This document shows positions 1 through 5,621 of a stretch of DNA of 6,266 nucleotides, one piece after another (positions within the stretch are counted from its first letter, which is position 1; every line of letters begins with the position of its first letter). A program made the position numbers and the translations under genes. Under the pieces are notes generated by a model. The model was not told where the DNA came from, searched no databases, and saw nothing but the letters and a program-made list of their open reading frames with translations. This stretch comes from Methanimicrococcus sp. (GTDB taxonomy: Archaea; Halobacteriota; Methanosarcinia; Methanosarcinales; Methanosarcinaceae): positions 1-6,266 of the forward strand of contig WRNK01000075.1 of NCBI GenBank assembly GCA_009776675.1, given 5' to 3'.

Positions 1-189
1 CGGCGCTTTGTACGGCGCTTTTGAAGGTCCGGCTGTGCCGGTTTTAACGACAGGGGTTCGATGTGTCTCTATCGGTGTTCCATGTTTTATACAATCGGGG
101 CAAACTTTAAAAACGGCGCTTTCCACTTTTGTCGGAACTGTCGGGCTTTTTGTTTTTTTGCCGCATATTTCACATTCATAAGAATCCAT
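1..189 (-). CDS. Zinc-ribbon transcription factor, probable aMBF1 (partial, 5' part only)
   Basis: The first 63 codons of a minus-strand gene are present; the rest lies beyond the left edge. The protein starts MDSYECEICG and has two CxxC pairs, C6/C9 and C30/C33, forming a zinc ribbon. A Lys/Thr/Pro-rich linker follows (about residues 40-63). Archaeal multiprotein bridging factor 1 has this N-terminal ribbon, a flexible linker and then a C-terminal Cro-type helix-turn-helix, which would lie outside the window. aMBF1 is a DNA/ribosome-associated regulator. The ATG is preceded on its strand by GTGAT (complement of 198-202), 8 bases away, a fair Shine-Dalgarno site. The gene diverges from pan. 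Caution: with the helix-turn-helix unseen, another small zinc-ribbon protein cannot be excluded. Confidence 0.7.
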   Translation of the reverse strand, partial: MDSYECEICGKKTKSPTVPTKVESAVFKVCPDCIKHGTPIETHRTPVVKTGTAGPSKAPYKAP

Positions 190-454
190 ATTTTTTAATC
201 ACACTCTATCATTCTTATTTTTAATTTCAATATGGTTTTAATATTTACTTTCCTATTTCAATTTAATTATTTTTTACCTCATGAATCTTGTTTAATGAAA
301 TATTTATTATGAATTAATCATATAATGAAATTTTTAGGCATTATTTGATTACAACCCAAACATTTAAAATAATGAAATTATTTTTCATTTAGGAAATTAA
401 TTATATTTTTATTTAGAAGCAATAAAAAATTATAAACAAAAAAAAACAGAACCG

Positions 455-464
455 TCTTATAAAA
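455..464 (+). promoter_or_regulatory. Candidate TATA box of pan
   Basis: TCTTATAAAA at 455-464 resembles an archaeal TATA box. Exactly the same ten bases stand upstream of rpl1 (5479-5488), which strengthens the call. With the usual spacing of about 25 bases the transcript would start near 483-490, giving a leader of roughly 45-50 bases. A second candidate, TTATAAAC at 430-437, would start the transcript near 458 and include all the leader hairpins. The sequence alone does not decide between them. Confidence 0.45.
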
Positions 465-470
465 TCCAAA

Positions 471-512
471 GTCGTCGGCTGACTGACGGCGAAAGCCGCA
501 TTTGAATTGCGG
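471..512 (+). promoter_or_regulatory. pan leader with overlapping alternative hairpins
   Basis: Three short stems overlap and cannot all form at once. GTCGTC (471-476) pairs with GACGGC (485-490) with one G-U pair. CGGC (487-490) pairs with GCCG (495-498) across a GAAA tetraloop. CCGCA (496-500) pairs with TGCGG (508-512) across a 7-base loop. The last stem ends about 10 bases before the GAGGT ribosome binding site (523-527), which lies 7 bases before the ATG. Such competition could tune translation, but this is inference. If transcription starts near 485, the first stem is not in the RNA. Confidence 0.4.
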
Positions 513-534
513 TAAAAAAAGTGAGGTATAAAAA

Positions 535-2094
535 ATGGAAAAAATGGTCAAGCCAAAACTCAAATCCGTTTGTTTGAATACATCGGAATCTGCGTTTCTT
601 CCGGAGACGTATGATTCCGAAGTTGATCGACTTCAATCGGAATTGAAAAAGATGGATACACATCTCAAAAGAACAAAAACGATTTCGGCTCAGAGACTTG
701 AAGAAATTAAGACTTTAAAGGAATCTTATTCTTCCGAACTTCAAAATTTGTCTGAACAAATGCAAAAATCAATTTCAGATCATGAAAATCTTCTTGCCGA
801 TTATGAAAAAGTAATTAAGGAAAAGACTTCTCTTCAAAACTCACTCCATAAAGCAGCATCTGAAATATGTGATTTGAAAAAAAAAGCGGATGCGTTTCAA
901 AATGAGCTGGTCACAACCCGAAAAGAATTTTTAGCGGCACGTGAGGATTTGATTCATTCTCAAGAAATTCTGCATCGAGTGGAATCTCAAAAGAAATCTG
1001 CCGAATATGACAAAATTCATTTTGAGAGAGAAACAAAGCGATTGCGTATGGAAATTGACCGGATGAAGATGCCGCCGCTTTTGATGGGAACTGTTGTTAA
1101 AATGATTGACAGCGATCATGTCGTTGTGCGCAGTTCTGCCGGTCCGCAAATGGTGATCAGCGCGCCGTCAGAAATGACAGCGGTACAGCTTGCGCCGGGA
1201 ACAAATGTGGCTTTAAATCAGCAGACATTTTCAATTGCTGAAATTCTTCCGATTCTGGAAGAGCCGGAAGTCTCCGCTCTTGAATTAATTGAAGCAACAG
1301 ATATCACTTATGATCAAATCGGTGGTTTGGGCGATCAGCTGCGTGAAATTCGTGAAGTTGTCGAGTTGCCGCTGATTAAGCCGGAAATTTTTGAACGTAT
1401 CGGCATTGAGCCGCCAAAAGGCGCTTTGCTTTTCGGTCCCCCGGGTACCGGCAAGACCATGATTGCCAAAGCGGTTGCCAATAAGACAAAAGCAACGTTT
1501 CTTCGCGTTGTCGGTTCTGAGTTGGTTCAAAAATATATCGGCGACGGTTCCAAAATGGTTCATGAGCTTTTTGAACTGGCTCAAAAAAAGGCGCCCTCTA
1601 TCATTTTTATTGATGAAGTGGATTCCATTGCATCGCGCCGCACGGATGATACAACCAGCGCAGATCGCGAAATTCACAGAACATTGATGCAGCTGCTTGC
1701 GGAGATGGATGGATTTAACCGCCGCTCCAATGTCAAGATCATTGCGGCAACCAACCGCTTGGACATTTTAGATCCGGCCATTTTAAGACCGGGGCGCTTT
1801 GACCGTATGGTTTATGTGCCGCTGCCGGACAAAGAAGGTCGAGAGACGATCTTAAAGATTCATGCGGCAAAGATGACCTTATCCGATCAGGTGGACTTTT
1901 CCGAACTTGCAAGGCGAACAGACGGCGCCAGCGGGGCAGATTTAAAAGCTATCGTCACAGAAGCCGGCATGTTTGCAGTTCGTGAAGAAAAACTGTCCAT
2001 TGAAAAAATCGATTTCTTAAACGCAATTGATAAAATCATGGAAGCCAAGAAGAATGATGCTTTCATTCCTATTCCGGAAAATATGTTTTCATAA
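535..2094 (+). CDS. pan: Proteasome-activating nucleotidase (PAN), AAA+ ATPase with extended coiled coil
   Basis: PAN forms a cytoplasmic hexamer that uses ATP to unfold proteins and feed them into the 20S proteasome, as the 19S Rpt ring does in eukaryotes. Its 519 residues show, in order: a charged coiled coil (about 28-178); the Pro-Pro linker P180/P181; an OB domain (about 182-242); and a type II AAA+ domain. The AAA+ domain has Walker A GPPGTGKT (301-308), Walker B IIFIDE (356-361), pore loop KYIGDG (333-338), sensor-1 N407, arginine fingers R418 and R421, and the C-domain GASGADL (464-470). The start is supported by GAGGT 7 bases upstream. Two oddities: the part before the Pro-Pro linker is about 180 residues against about 90 in Methanocaldococcus jannaschii PAN (recalled length about 430), and the C-terminus is Met-Phe-Ser, a Phe-for-Tyr variant of the HbYX motif that docks into the proteasome. 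Codons of the coiled-coil part look more AT-rich than those of the ATPase. The family call is secure. Confidence 0.96.
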   Translation: MEKMVKPKLKSVCLNTSESAFLPETYDSEVDRLQSELKKMDTHLKRTKTISAQRLEEIKTLKESYSSELQNLSEQMQKSISDHENLLADYEKVIKEKTSLQNSLHKAASEICDLKKKADAFQNELVTTRKEFLAAREDLIHSQEILHRVESQKKSAEYDKIHFERETKRLRMEIDRMKMPPLLMGTVVKMIDSDHVVVRSSAGPQMVISAPSEMTAVQLAPGTNVALNQQTFSIAEILPILEEPEVSALELIEATDITYDQIGGLGDQLREIREVVELPLIKPEIFERIGIEPPKGALLFGPPGTGKTMIAKAVANKTKATFLRVVGSELVQKYIGDGSKMVHELFELAQKKAPSIIFIDEVDSIASRRTDDTTSADREIHRTLMQLLAEMDGFNRRSNVKIIAATNRLDILDPAILRPGRFDRMVYVPLPDKEGRETILKIHAAKMTLSDQVDFSELARRTDGASGADLKAIVTEAGMFAVREEKLSIEKIDFLNAIDKIMEAKKNDAFIPIPENMFS

Positions 2095-2136
2095 GCGGGA
2101 GATATTTTCCCGTTTATAACTTTTTTGATTTTTTTT
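2095..2136 (+). terminator. Hairpin plus T-runs after pan
   Basis: An 8-bp hairpin begins on the base after the pan stop codon: 2095-2102 pairs with 2106-2113, with a CGGGA/TCCCG core, two G-U pairs and a TAT loop. T6 (2121-2126) and T8 (2129-2136) follow. Archaeal RNA polymerase terminates at T-runs, so this should end the pan transcript and separate it from ftsZ. Confidence 0.7.
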
Positions 2137-2404
2137 AGAAGAATTGGTTTATGAGAAAAAGGGCTTTTATTTTTATATTATTCACAAAAAATCTTTCTTT
2201 GAAAATGATTGAGATTTTTAAAAATTATAATTAAAAGTTATGAAATCTTTTAAATCATAGTAATAATTAAATATTTCAGGCAACTAAATCAATTCATTAT
2301 GCTAAATGATTGATTTATCAAAATTTATCATATTTATTTCCAGTTGTCACGATTCACACTCGGGGCAGCAGTCATTTGACTGAAAGCAATTCAGAGGTTT
2401 ACAC
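2137..2404 (+). promoter_or_regulatory. ftsZ upstream region and leader
   Basis: This AT-rich gap has no supported gene; a 27-codon frame from ATG 2151 lacks a ribosome binding site. It contains a long palindrome (listed separately). A T/A-rich stretch at 2324-2337 (TTTATCATATTTAT) could hold the ftsZ TATA box, placing the transcript start near 2350-2360. The leader then carries CAGTC (2369-2373)/GACTG (2378-2382), a 5-bp hairpin with an ATTT loop. GAGGT at 2394-2398 is the ribosome binding site, 6 bases from the ATG. Confidence 0.5.
2286..2316. repeat. 12-bp inverted repeat upstream of ftsZ
   Basis: The left arm, 2286-2298 (AAATCAAT, one extra T, then CATT), is complementary to the right arm AATGATTGATTT at 2305-2316. 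A 6-base loop ATGCTA lies between them, and there is a single-base bulge. It sits just upstream of the candidate ftsZ TATA box, so an operator for a dimeric regulator is possible. It could also be a chance AT-rich palindrome. Confidence 0.55.
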
Positions 2405-3523
2405 ATGAAATCCATCGTAGAAGAAGCATTAGCTCGAAGCGCCCGAGAAGACCGCGACTCTTCTCGCTATTCTGCCAACACCAATCTTCAAGGCGAAAGC
2501 GTTGATGAGGAATTACGCGCCTTTTTGGAAGGTTTAAAGACAAACATTAAAGTTATCGGCTGCGGCGGCGGCGGTTCTAACAGCATTCAAAGAATGCTTG
2601 AGGAAGGGATTTCCGGCGCAGAATTATATGCTGTTAACACAGACGCACAGCATTTGTTAAAAATCGGTACCAACAAAAAAATTCTGATCGGCAAAAAGAA
2701 AACGCGCGGTCTTGGTGCCGGCAGTTTGCCGCAGGTCGGCGAAGATGCTGCCATTGAAAATGTTGATGAAATCCGCAGCGCCGTTGAAGGCGCCGACATG
2801 GTTTTTATTACAACCGGTCTTGGCGGCGGTACAGGCACAGGATCCGCACCGGTTATTGCAGAAGCTGCCCGCGCTGCAGGCGCTTTAACAATTGCTGTTG
2901 TCACATTGCCCTTTGGCGTGGAAGGAATTGTCAGACGCACAAACGCCGAAGCCGGTCTTGAAAGACTCCGCGATGTTGCTGACACCGTCATTGTTATTCC
3001 AAACGACAAACTTATTGAAATGGTTCCAAAACTTCCACTTCAAGCAGCTTTTAAAGTTTGTGATGAAGTTCTCATGCGCGCCGTCAAAGGTATTACAGAA
3101 TCCATTACAGAAGACGGTCTTGTGAATGTTGACTTTGCAGATATCCGCACGATTATGCAAAACGGTGGTGTTGCAATGATTGGTCTGGGTGAAGCGTCCG
3201 GTGAAAACAAAGCGGTCGATTCAATCCAAAAAGCTCTCAGAAGCCCGCTCCTTGATGTTGACATTTCCGATGCGACATCTGCTCTTATTAACGTTATCGG
3301 CGGCCCGGACATGACCATTGAAGAAGCACAAACCGTGGTTCAGGAAGTTCACAACCGCATTGACCCCGGTGCCCGTCTTATTTGGGGCGCCCGCGTTGAT
3401 CCGAAAATTGAAAACAAGATCCGTACCATGATCATTGTGACCGGAGTCAAATCGTCACAAATCTACGGTCACGGCAGCGGTACATCTATTACCGCAAAAT
3501 ACGGAATTGATTTTGTCGAATAA
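2405..3523 (+). CDS. ftsZ: Cell division GTPase FtsZ (archaeal FtsZ1 type)
   Basis: FtsZ is the tubulin homologue that polymerises with GTP into the division ring at midcell. At 372 residues it has normal length. A variable N-terminal tail (1-45), typical of archaeal FtsZ, precedes the GTPase domain with GCGGGGSN (52-59), NTD (78-80) and the tubulin signature [10 protein letters not shown] (140-149). The T7 synergy loop [10 protein letters not shown] (241-250) carries both catalytic aspartates, D243 and D246. All active residues are therefore intact. The C-terminus is a short linker ending YGIDFVE, like the short C-terminal peptide by which archaeal FtsZ1 is known to bind SepF; that function here is inferred from resemblance. 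The ATG has GAGGT 6 bases upstream. Its neighbours, secE-spt5 and ribosomal genes, are usual in Euryarchaeota, but strong termination behind ftsZ suggests it is transcribed alone. Confidence 0.96.
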   Translation: MKSIVEEALARSAREDRDSSRYSANTNLQGESVDEELRAFLEGLKTNIKVIGCGGGGSNSIQRMLEEGISGAELYAVNTDAQHLLKIGTNKKILIGKKKTRGLGAGSLPQVGEDAAIENVDEIRSAVEGADMVFITTGLGGGTGTGSAPVIAEAARAAGALTIAVVTLPFGVEGIVRRTNAEAGLERLRDVADTVIVIPNDKLIEMVPKLPLQAAFKVCDEVLMRAVKGITESITEDGLVNVDFADIRTIMQNGGVAMIGLGEASGENKAVDSIQKALRSPLLDVDISDATSALINVIGGPDMTIEEAQTVVQEVHNRIDPGARLIWGARVDPKIENKIRTMIIVTGVKSSQIYGHGSGTSITAKYGIDFVE

Positions 3524-3617
3524 AAAAATTGTTTCAAAATTGCGAAACAATTTTTCCTTTTTTGTTTTTTTGCTTTTTTGTTTTTTGCTTTTTTATTTTT
3601 TGTTTTTTTGCTTTTTT
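3524..3617 (+). terminator. Strong ftsZ terminator: 12-bp hairpin followed by nine T-runs
   Basis: Directly after the stop codon, AAAAATTGTTTC (3524-3535) pairs perfectly with GAAACAATTTTT (3544-3555) across an 8-base loop. The T-rich tract contains nine runs of five to seven Ts between 3551 and 3617, separated by CC, G, GC or A. The units look like imperfect tandem copies of TTTTTTG TTTTTTTGC (3558-3573, 3574-3588, 3589-3611). Further T-rich sequence continues to about 3640. A single T-run normally suffices for archaeal RNA polymerase, so this array is excessive. Hydrophobic Phe/Leu-rich open frames across it are artefacts of the T-runs. Confidence 0.85.
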
Positions 3618-3849
3618 ATTTGTTTTCTTTCCTCGTTTTATTCCGTATCATCTATAATGGAATCATGCGGCAGTTTTCTTTTTATATTAAAAGGACAAAG
3701 TATATTTACTATGAGCGTATTAGACACGATATCTTTTTTGAATTTTTAACTCGGATATCTGTGAGATTCGAAAAATATTCAAATTTAAAAACTTAAACTT
3801 ATCATTCATTATGTTTTAATTCAGACAACAGTCATTCGGATGTGAAAAA
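3618..3849 (+). promoter_or_regulatory. secE-spt5 upstream region
   Basis: I see no supported gene here. TATA candidates are TTTATATTAA at 3681-3690 (closest to the archaeal consensus; transcript start near 3707) and TTTAAAAA near 3784-3791 (start near 3811). An imperfect inverted repeat, CACGATATC (3725-3733) against GATATCTGTG (3754-3763) with one bulged base, would lie in the longer leader. A 12-codon frame from ATG 3711 lies between them, but with no properly placed ribosome binding site it is not called. Confidence 0.4.
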
Positions 3850-4077
3850 TTGGCAGAAGGCAATACGACAGAAAATATCAAGAACGGTATTTCAAACATC
3901 GGTCCGACCATTCGTTCTTATTTCAGAATTTTGAAATTGGCCCGCAAACCCTCTCGCAAAGAGTTTATGACAATTGCAAAGGTTGCAGCTGTCGGTATTC
4001 TTGCAATCGGTGCGGTCGGGTTTATCTTCTATTTCGCTATGGATTATCTTCCGCAATACTTTATTCCTGCCAGGTAA
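3850..4077 (+). CDS. secE: Preprotein translocase subunit SecE (Sec61 gamma)
   Basis: SecE is the small membrane subunit that clamps the SecY channel in the protein-export translocon. The 75-residue protein has a polar N-terminus, an amphipathic cytoplasmic helix with the family's conserved ARKPSRKEF (31-39), and one membrane helix at about 42-63, ending near the short tail FIPAR. This matches the single-span archaeal SecE. The start is TTG at 3850. The next in-frame upstream stop is TAA at 3817-3819 with no ATG or GTG between, and the ATG at 3840 is followed at once by TGA. Only a weak GTGA lies upstream, so expression may be modest. The frame ends with two consecutive TAA codons (4075-4080), and spt5 starts 5 bases after the first, so the two are surely co-transcribed. 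Confidence 0.9.
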   Translation: MAEGNTTENIKNGISNIGPTIRSYFRILKLARKPSRKEFMTIAKVAAVGILAIGAVGFIFYFAMDYLPQYFIPAR

Positions 4078-4082
4078 TAAAA

Positions 4083-4562
4083 ATGGTTGAAAACGATAGT
4101 AATAACGGTGACTCTAAAATCTTCGTTGTGAAAACGACAGTGAGTCAAGAAAAATCTGTTGCCAAGTCAATGGCATTGGTTGCTAAAAAAGAGCGTTTGG
4201 ATGTTCGATCTGTTTTGGCTCCGGAAGAGCTGAGAGGATATGTCTTCGTTGAAGCGCCAAGCACCGGCGTTATCGCTACTCTGATTCAAGCCATTCCGCA
4301 CGCTAAAATGCTGCTGAAAAGTCCGGCTGAATTTGGTGAAATTGAACACTTCTTAAAGCCCAGACCGATTGCAGCCGGCATTACGGAAGGATCGATTATT
4401 GAAATTACTTCCGGTCCGTTTAAAGGTGAAAAAGCCAAAGTCAAACGTATCGGCGCCACGCAGCATGACGAAATCACCGTCGAGTTGTTTGATGCGGTTG
4501 TTCCGATCCCGATTACAATTCGCGGCGATACGGTTCGCGTCTTGAAGAAGGAAGAAGATTAA
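4083..4562 (+). CDS. spt5: Transcription elongation factor Spt5 (NusG family)
   Basis: Spt5 binds the RNA polymerase clamp, with Spt4 in archaea, and keeps the elongation complex closed and processive; its KOW domain can link to the ribosome. The 159-residue protein consists of a short acidic leader, an NGN domain (about 12-94, with the GYVFVEA strand at 52-58) and one KOW domain beginning TEGSIIEITSGPFKGEKAKV (101-120). This NGN plus single KOW layout and length are normal for archaea. The ATG follows the secE stop by 5 bases. AGGT at 4072-4075, inside the end of secE, is 7 bases upstream and serves as ribosome binding site, suggesting coupled translation. Pairing secE with nusG/spt5 is conserved in bacteria and archaea. 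Confidence 0.95.
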   Translation: MVENDSNNGDSKIFVVKTTVSQEKSVAKSMALVAKKERLDVRSVLAPEELRGYVFVEAPSTGVIATLIQAIPHAKMLLKSPAEFGEIEHFLKPRPIAAGITEGSIIEITSGPFKGEKAKVKRIGATQHDEITVELFDAVVPIPITIRGDTVRVLKKEED

Positions 4563-4592
4563 AAAAGGAAAGGGAAGAAGATAAAAACATTA

Positions 4593-4628
4593 AAAAGATC
4601 AAATTCGATATTTGGTTTTTTGATTTTT
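4593..4628 (+). terminator. Hairpin/T-run terminator after spt5
   Basis: AAAAGATCAAAT (4593-4604) can pair with 4610-4621 (ATTTGG followed by six Ts) over a 5-base loop, 12 bp including two G-U pairs. The six Ts (4616-4621) are followed by GA and T5 (4624-4628). This should end the secE-spt5 transcript before rpl11. Confidence 0.6.
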
Positions 4629-4832
4629 ATACATTGTATTAAAAAAGAGTGATTTTCACACGAAATGATGAGAAAGATTTAAATCAAAGAATTCGATTTA
4701 TTACATCCTTTCAGGATGAAGTGTAATTGAATAATTCTGTTGAATTTGCCGCAGATTTAAAGTTTGCCGGTTCAGCAAATATCTTTTCATACTTATGATC
4801 TCAAATTTATTATTTTCGCAAACGGTGATTTA
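4629..4832 (+). promoter_or_regulatory. rpl11 upstream region with two leader hairpins
   Basis: The gap has no gene. GATTTAAAT at 4676-4684 is a possible TATA box. CATCCT (4704-4709) pairs perfectly with AGGATG (4713-4718) across a 3-base loop; alternatively TTACA (4701-4705) closes on TGTAA (4722-4726). A second stem, TTTGC (4763-4767)/GCAAA (4775-4779), has a 7-base loop. TTTGCCG occurs twice (4745-4751, 4763-4769). The ribosome binding site GGTGAT (4824-4829) ends 3 bases before the ATG at 4833. Confidence 0.45.
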
Positions 4833-5318
4833 ATGGTTAGTAAAGTCGAAGCTTTAGTTCCCGGAGGAAAAGCAACACCCGGTCCGCCGCTTGGTCCGGC
4901 GCTTGGTCCTCTCGGCATCAACATCAAATTAGTTATTGATCAAATTAATGAAAAAACAAAAGATTTCAACGGCATGCAGGTTCCGATTACAGTGATCGTT
5001 GCTGACGACAAAAGCGTTGAAATCGAAGTCGGTACGCCTCCAACAGCCTCCCTCCTTCTTCAAGAAGCAGGCGTTACAAAAGGCTCCGGCAAACCAAACA
5101 CTGAAAAAATCGGTAACATTACCGTTCAGCAAGCCGCAAAAATCGCTCGCATGAAAAAGGATGATATTCTCTCTTACGACTTAAAAGCAGCCATTAAAGA
5201 AGTCACCGGAACCGGTGTCACTGTCGGCGTTACAGTTGAAGGCATGAATATCAGAGAATTCCAACAAGCCATTGATGCCGGTAAATTTGACGACATTCTT
5301 TCACAAGAAGAATGGTAA
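4833..5318 (+). CDS. rpl11: Large-subunit ribosomal protein uL11
   Basis: uL11 binds the GTPase-associated centre of 23S rRNA at the base of the P-stalk and contacts elongation factors. The 161 residues match archaeal L11 length. The glycine/proline-rich N-terminal signature PGPPLGPALGPLGIN (16-30) and the C-terminal rRNA-binding domain with KIARMKKDDILSYDLKAA (103-120) are both clear. The frame stays open upstream to a TTG at 4764, but I chose ATG 4833. GGTGAT, a perfect match to the archaeal anti-Shine-Dalgarno, is just ahead of it, and MVSKVEALVPGGK begins as family members do. The 23 upstream codons look unlike L11 and overlap a leader hairpin. It lies between terminators, so it appears monocistronic. 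Confidence 0.96.
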   Translation: MVSKVEALVPGGKATPGPPLGPALGPLGINIKLVIDQINEKTKDFNGMQVPITVIVADDKSVEIEVGTPPTASLLLQEAGVTKGSGKPNTEKIGNITVQQAAKIARMKKDDILSYDLKAAIKEVTGTGVTVGVTVEGMNIREFQQAIDAGKFDDILSQEEW

Positions 5319-5329
5319 CTTAAAACGGG

Positions 5330-5366
5330 ACGGATCGATGCTATTGCTTCGATATCACCGTTTTTT
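5330..5366 (+). terminator. Hairpin plus T6 terminator after rpl11
   Basis: ACGGATCGA (5330-5338) pairs with TCGAT (5349-5353) and CCGT (5358-5361), 9 bp with a 4-base bulge on the 3' side and a 10-base loop. Six Ts (5361-5366) follow. It resembles a classic intrinsic terminator and separates rpl11 from rpl1. Confidence 0.65.
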
Positions 5367-5367
5367 G

Positions 5368-5468
5368 CATGTTATTTCATGGTTTTATGATTTCGATCAA
5401 AGAATTGATTAAAGAATCGATCAATCAACAAATCATAAAAACCAATAAATTTAAAAATAAATAACATG
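5368..5468. repeat. Imperfect inverted repeat of about 100 bases between rpl11 and rpl1
   Basis: The outer arms CATGTTATTT (5368-5377) and AAATAACATG (5459-5468) are perfectly complementary. The inner arms GGTTTTATGATTT (5381-5393) and AAATCATAAAAACC (5430-5443) are complementary with one bulged A, and GATC (5395-5398, 5419-5422) can extend them. The centre holds a 12-base tandem repeat, TCAAAGAATTGA (5397-5408) then TTAAAGAATCGA (5409-5420). No target-site duplication or second copy is visible in the window. It could be a remnant of a miniature inverted-repeat element, a regulatory site or a large hairpin RNA. Confidence 0.6.
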
Positions 5469-5478
5469 TTTTATTCAC

Positions 5479-5488
5479 TCTTATAAAA
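5479..5488 (+). promoter_or_regulatory. Candidate TATA box of the rpl1 operon
   Basis: TCTTATAAAA is identical to the candidate pan box at 455-464 and fits an archaeal TATA element. The transcript would start near 5505-5512, giving a leader of about 110 bases that includes the whole structured region upstream of rpl1. Confidence 0.55.
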
Positions 5489-5531
5489 GCCGTTTCAAAT
5501 TGATCGGTTTTTATGATATTACATCCAAAAG

Positions 5532-5614
5532 CCGTAGAAAGCCGCAAAGGCTGACGTTAATTCGAATCATCCTGTTTTCTTTATGATGATTTAATTTTCG
5601 GGACTACGGGGAGG
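5532..5614 (+). promoter_or_regulatory. Structured rpl1 leader (candidate three-way junction over the ribosome binding site)
   Basis: CCGTAG (5532-5537) is perfectly complementary to CTACGG (5604-5609). Inside this closing helix are two hairpins: AGCC (5540-5543)/GGCT (5549-5552) with a GCAAA loop, and AATCATC (5565-5571)/GATGATT (5585-5591) with a 13-base loop. The closing helix overlaps the first two bases of the ribosome binding site GGGGAGG (5608-5614), which lies 7 bases before the ATG. L1 is a known autogenous translational repressor in Methanococcus and in bacteria, so an L1-responsive leader is a reasonable inference, not shown by the sequence. Confidence 0.5.
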
Positions 5615-5621
5615 CCTTAAA

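Larger units (their letters stand above)
190..534. other. Divergent AT-rich intergenic region between the aMBF1-like gene and pan
   Basis: This 345-base gap holds no convincing gene; open frames here are short, low-complexity or antisense to pan. It must carry two promoters, one for each divergent gene. For the minus-strand gene the best TATA-like stretch is AATATTAA-like sequence around 235-247, which is weak. A 7-bp inverted repeat, AATGAAA at 371-377 and TTTCATT at 383-389, flanks a 5-base loop. The nonamer TAATGAAAT occurs three times (293-301, 323-331, 370-378), which is probably composition. The pan promoter and leader are listed separately. Confidence 0.7.

Noticed and set aside
293..378. 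Three copies of TAATGAAAT in the divergent gap
   Set aside because: Spacing is irregular and the word is made of the commonest bases in a very AT-rich region, so chance is the simpler reading.
1285..1677. Long antisense frames opposite pan, ftsZ and rpl1
   Set aside because: They are shadows of well-recognised genes, with no ribosome binding sites or family resemblance.
2151..2234. Small 27-codon frame after the pan terminator
   Set aside because: No ribosome binding site, low-complexity AT-rich codons, and no recognisable similarity.
3507..3796. Two overlapping hydrophobic open frames resembling a small membrane protein
   Set aside because: Their Phe/Leu-rich sequence comes directly from the T-runs of the ftsZ terminator, they overlap each other in different frames, and neither has a ribosome binding site.
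4764..4832. 23-residue N-terminal extension of L11 from a TTG
   Set aside because: It does not resemble L11 and overlaps a leader hairpin, while ATG 4833 has a perfect GGTGAT site and the family-like N-terminus.
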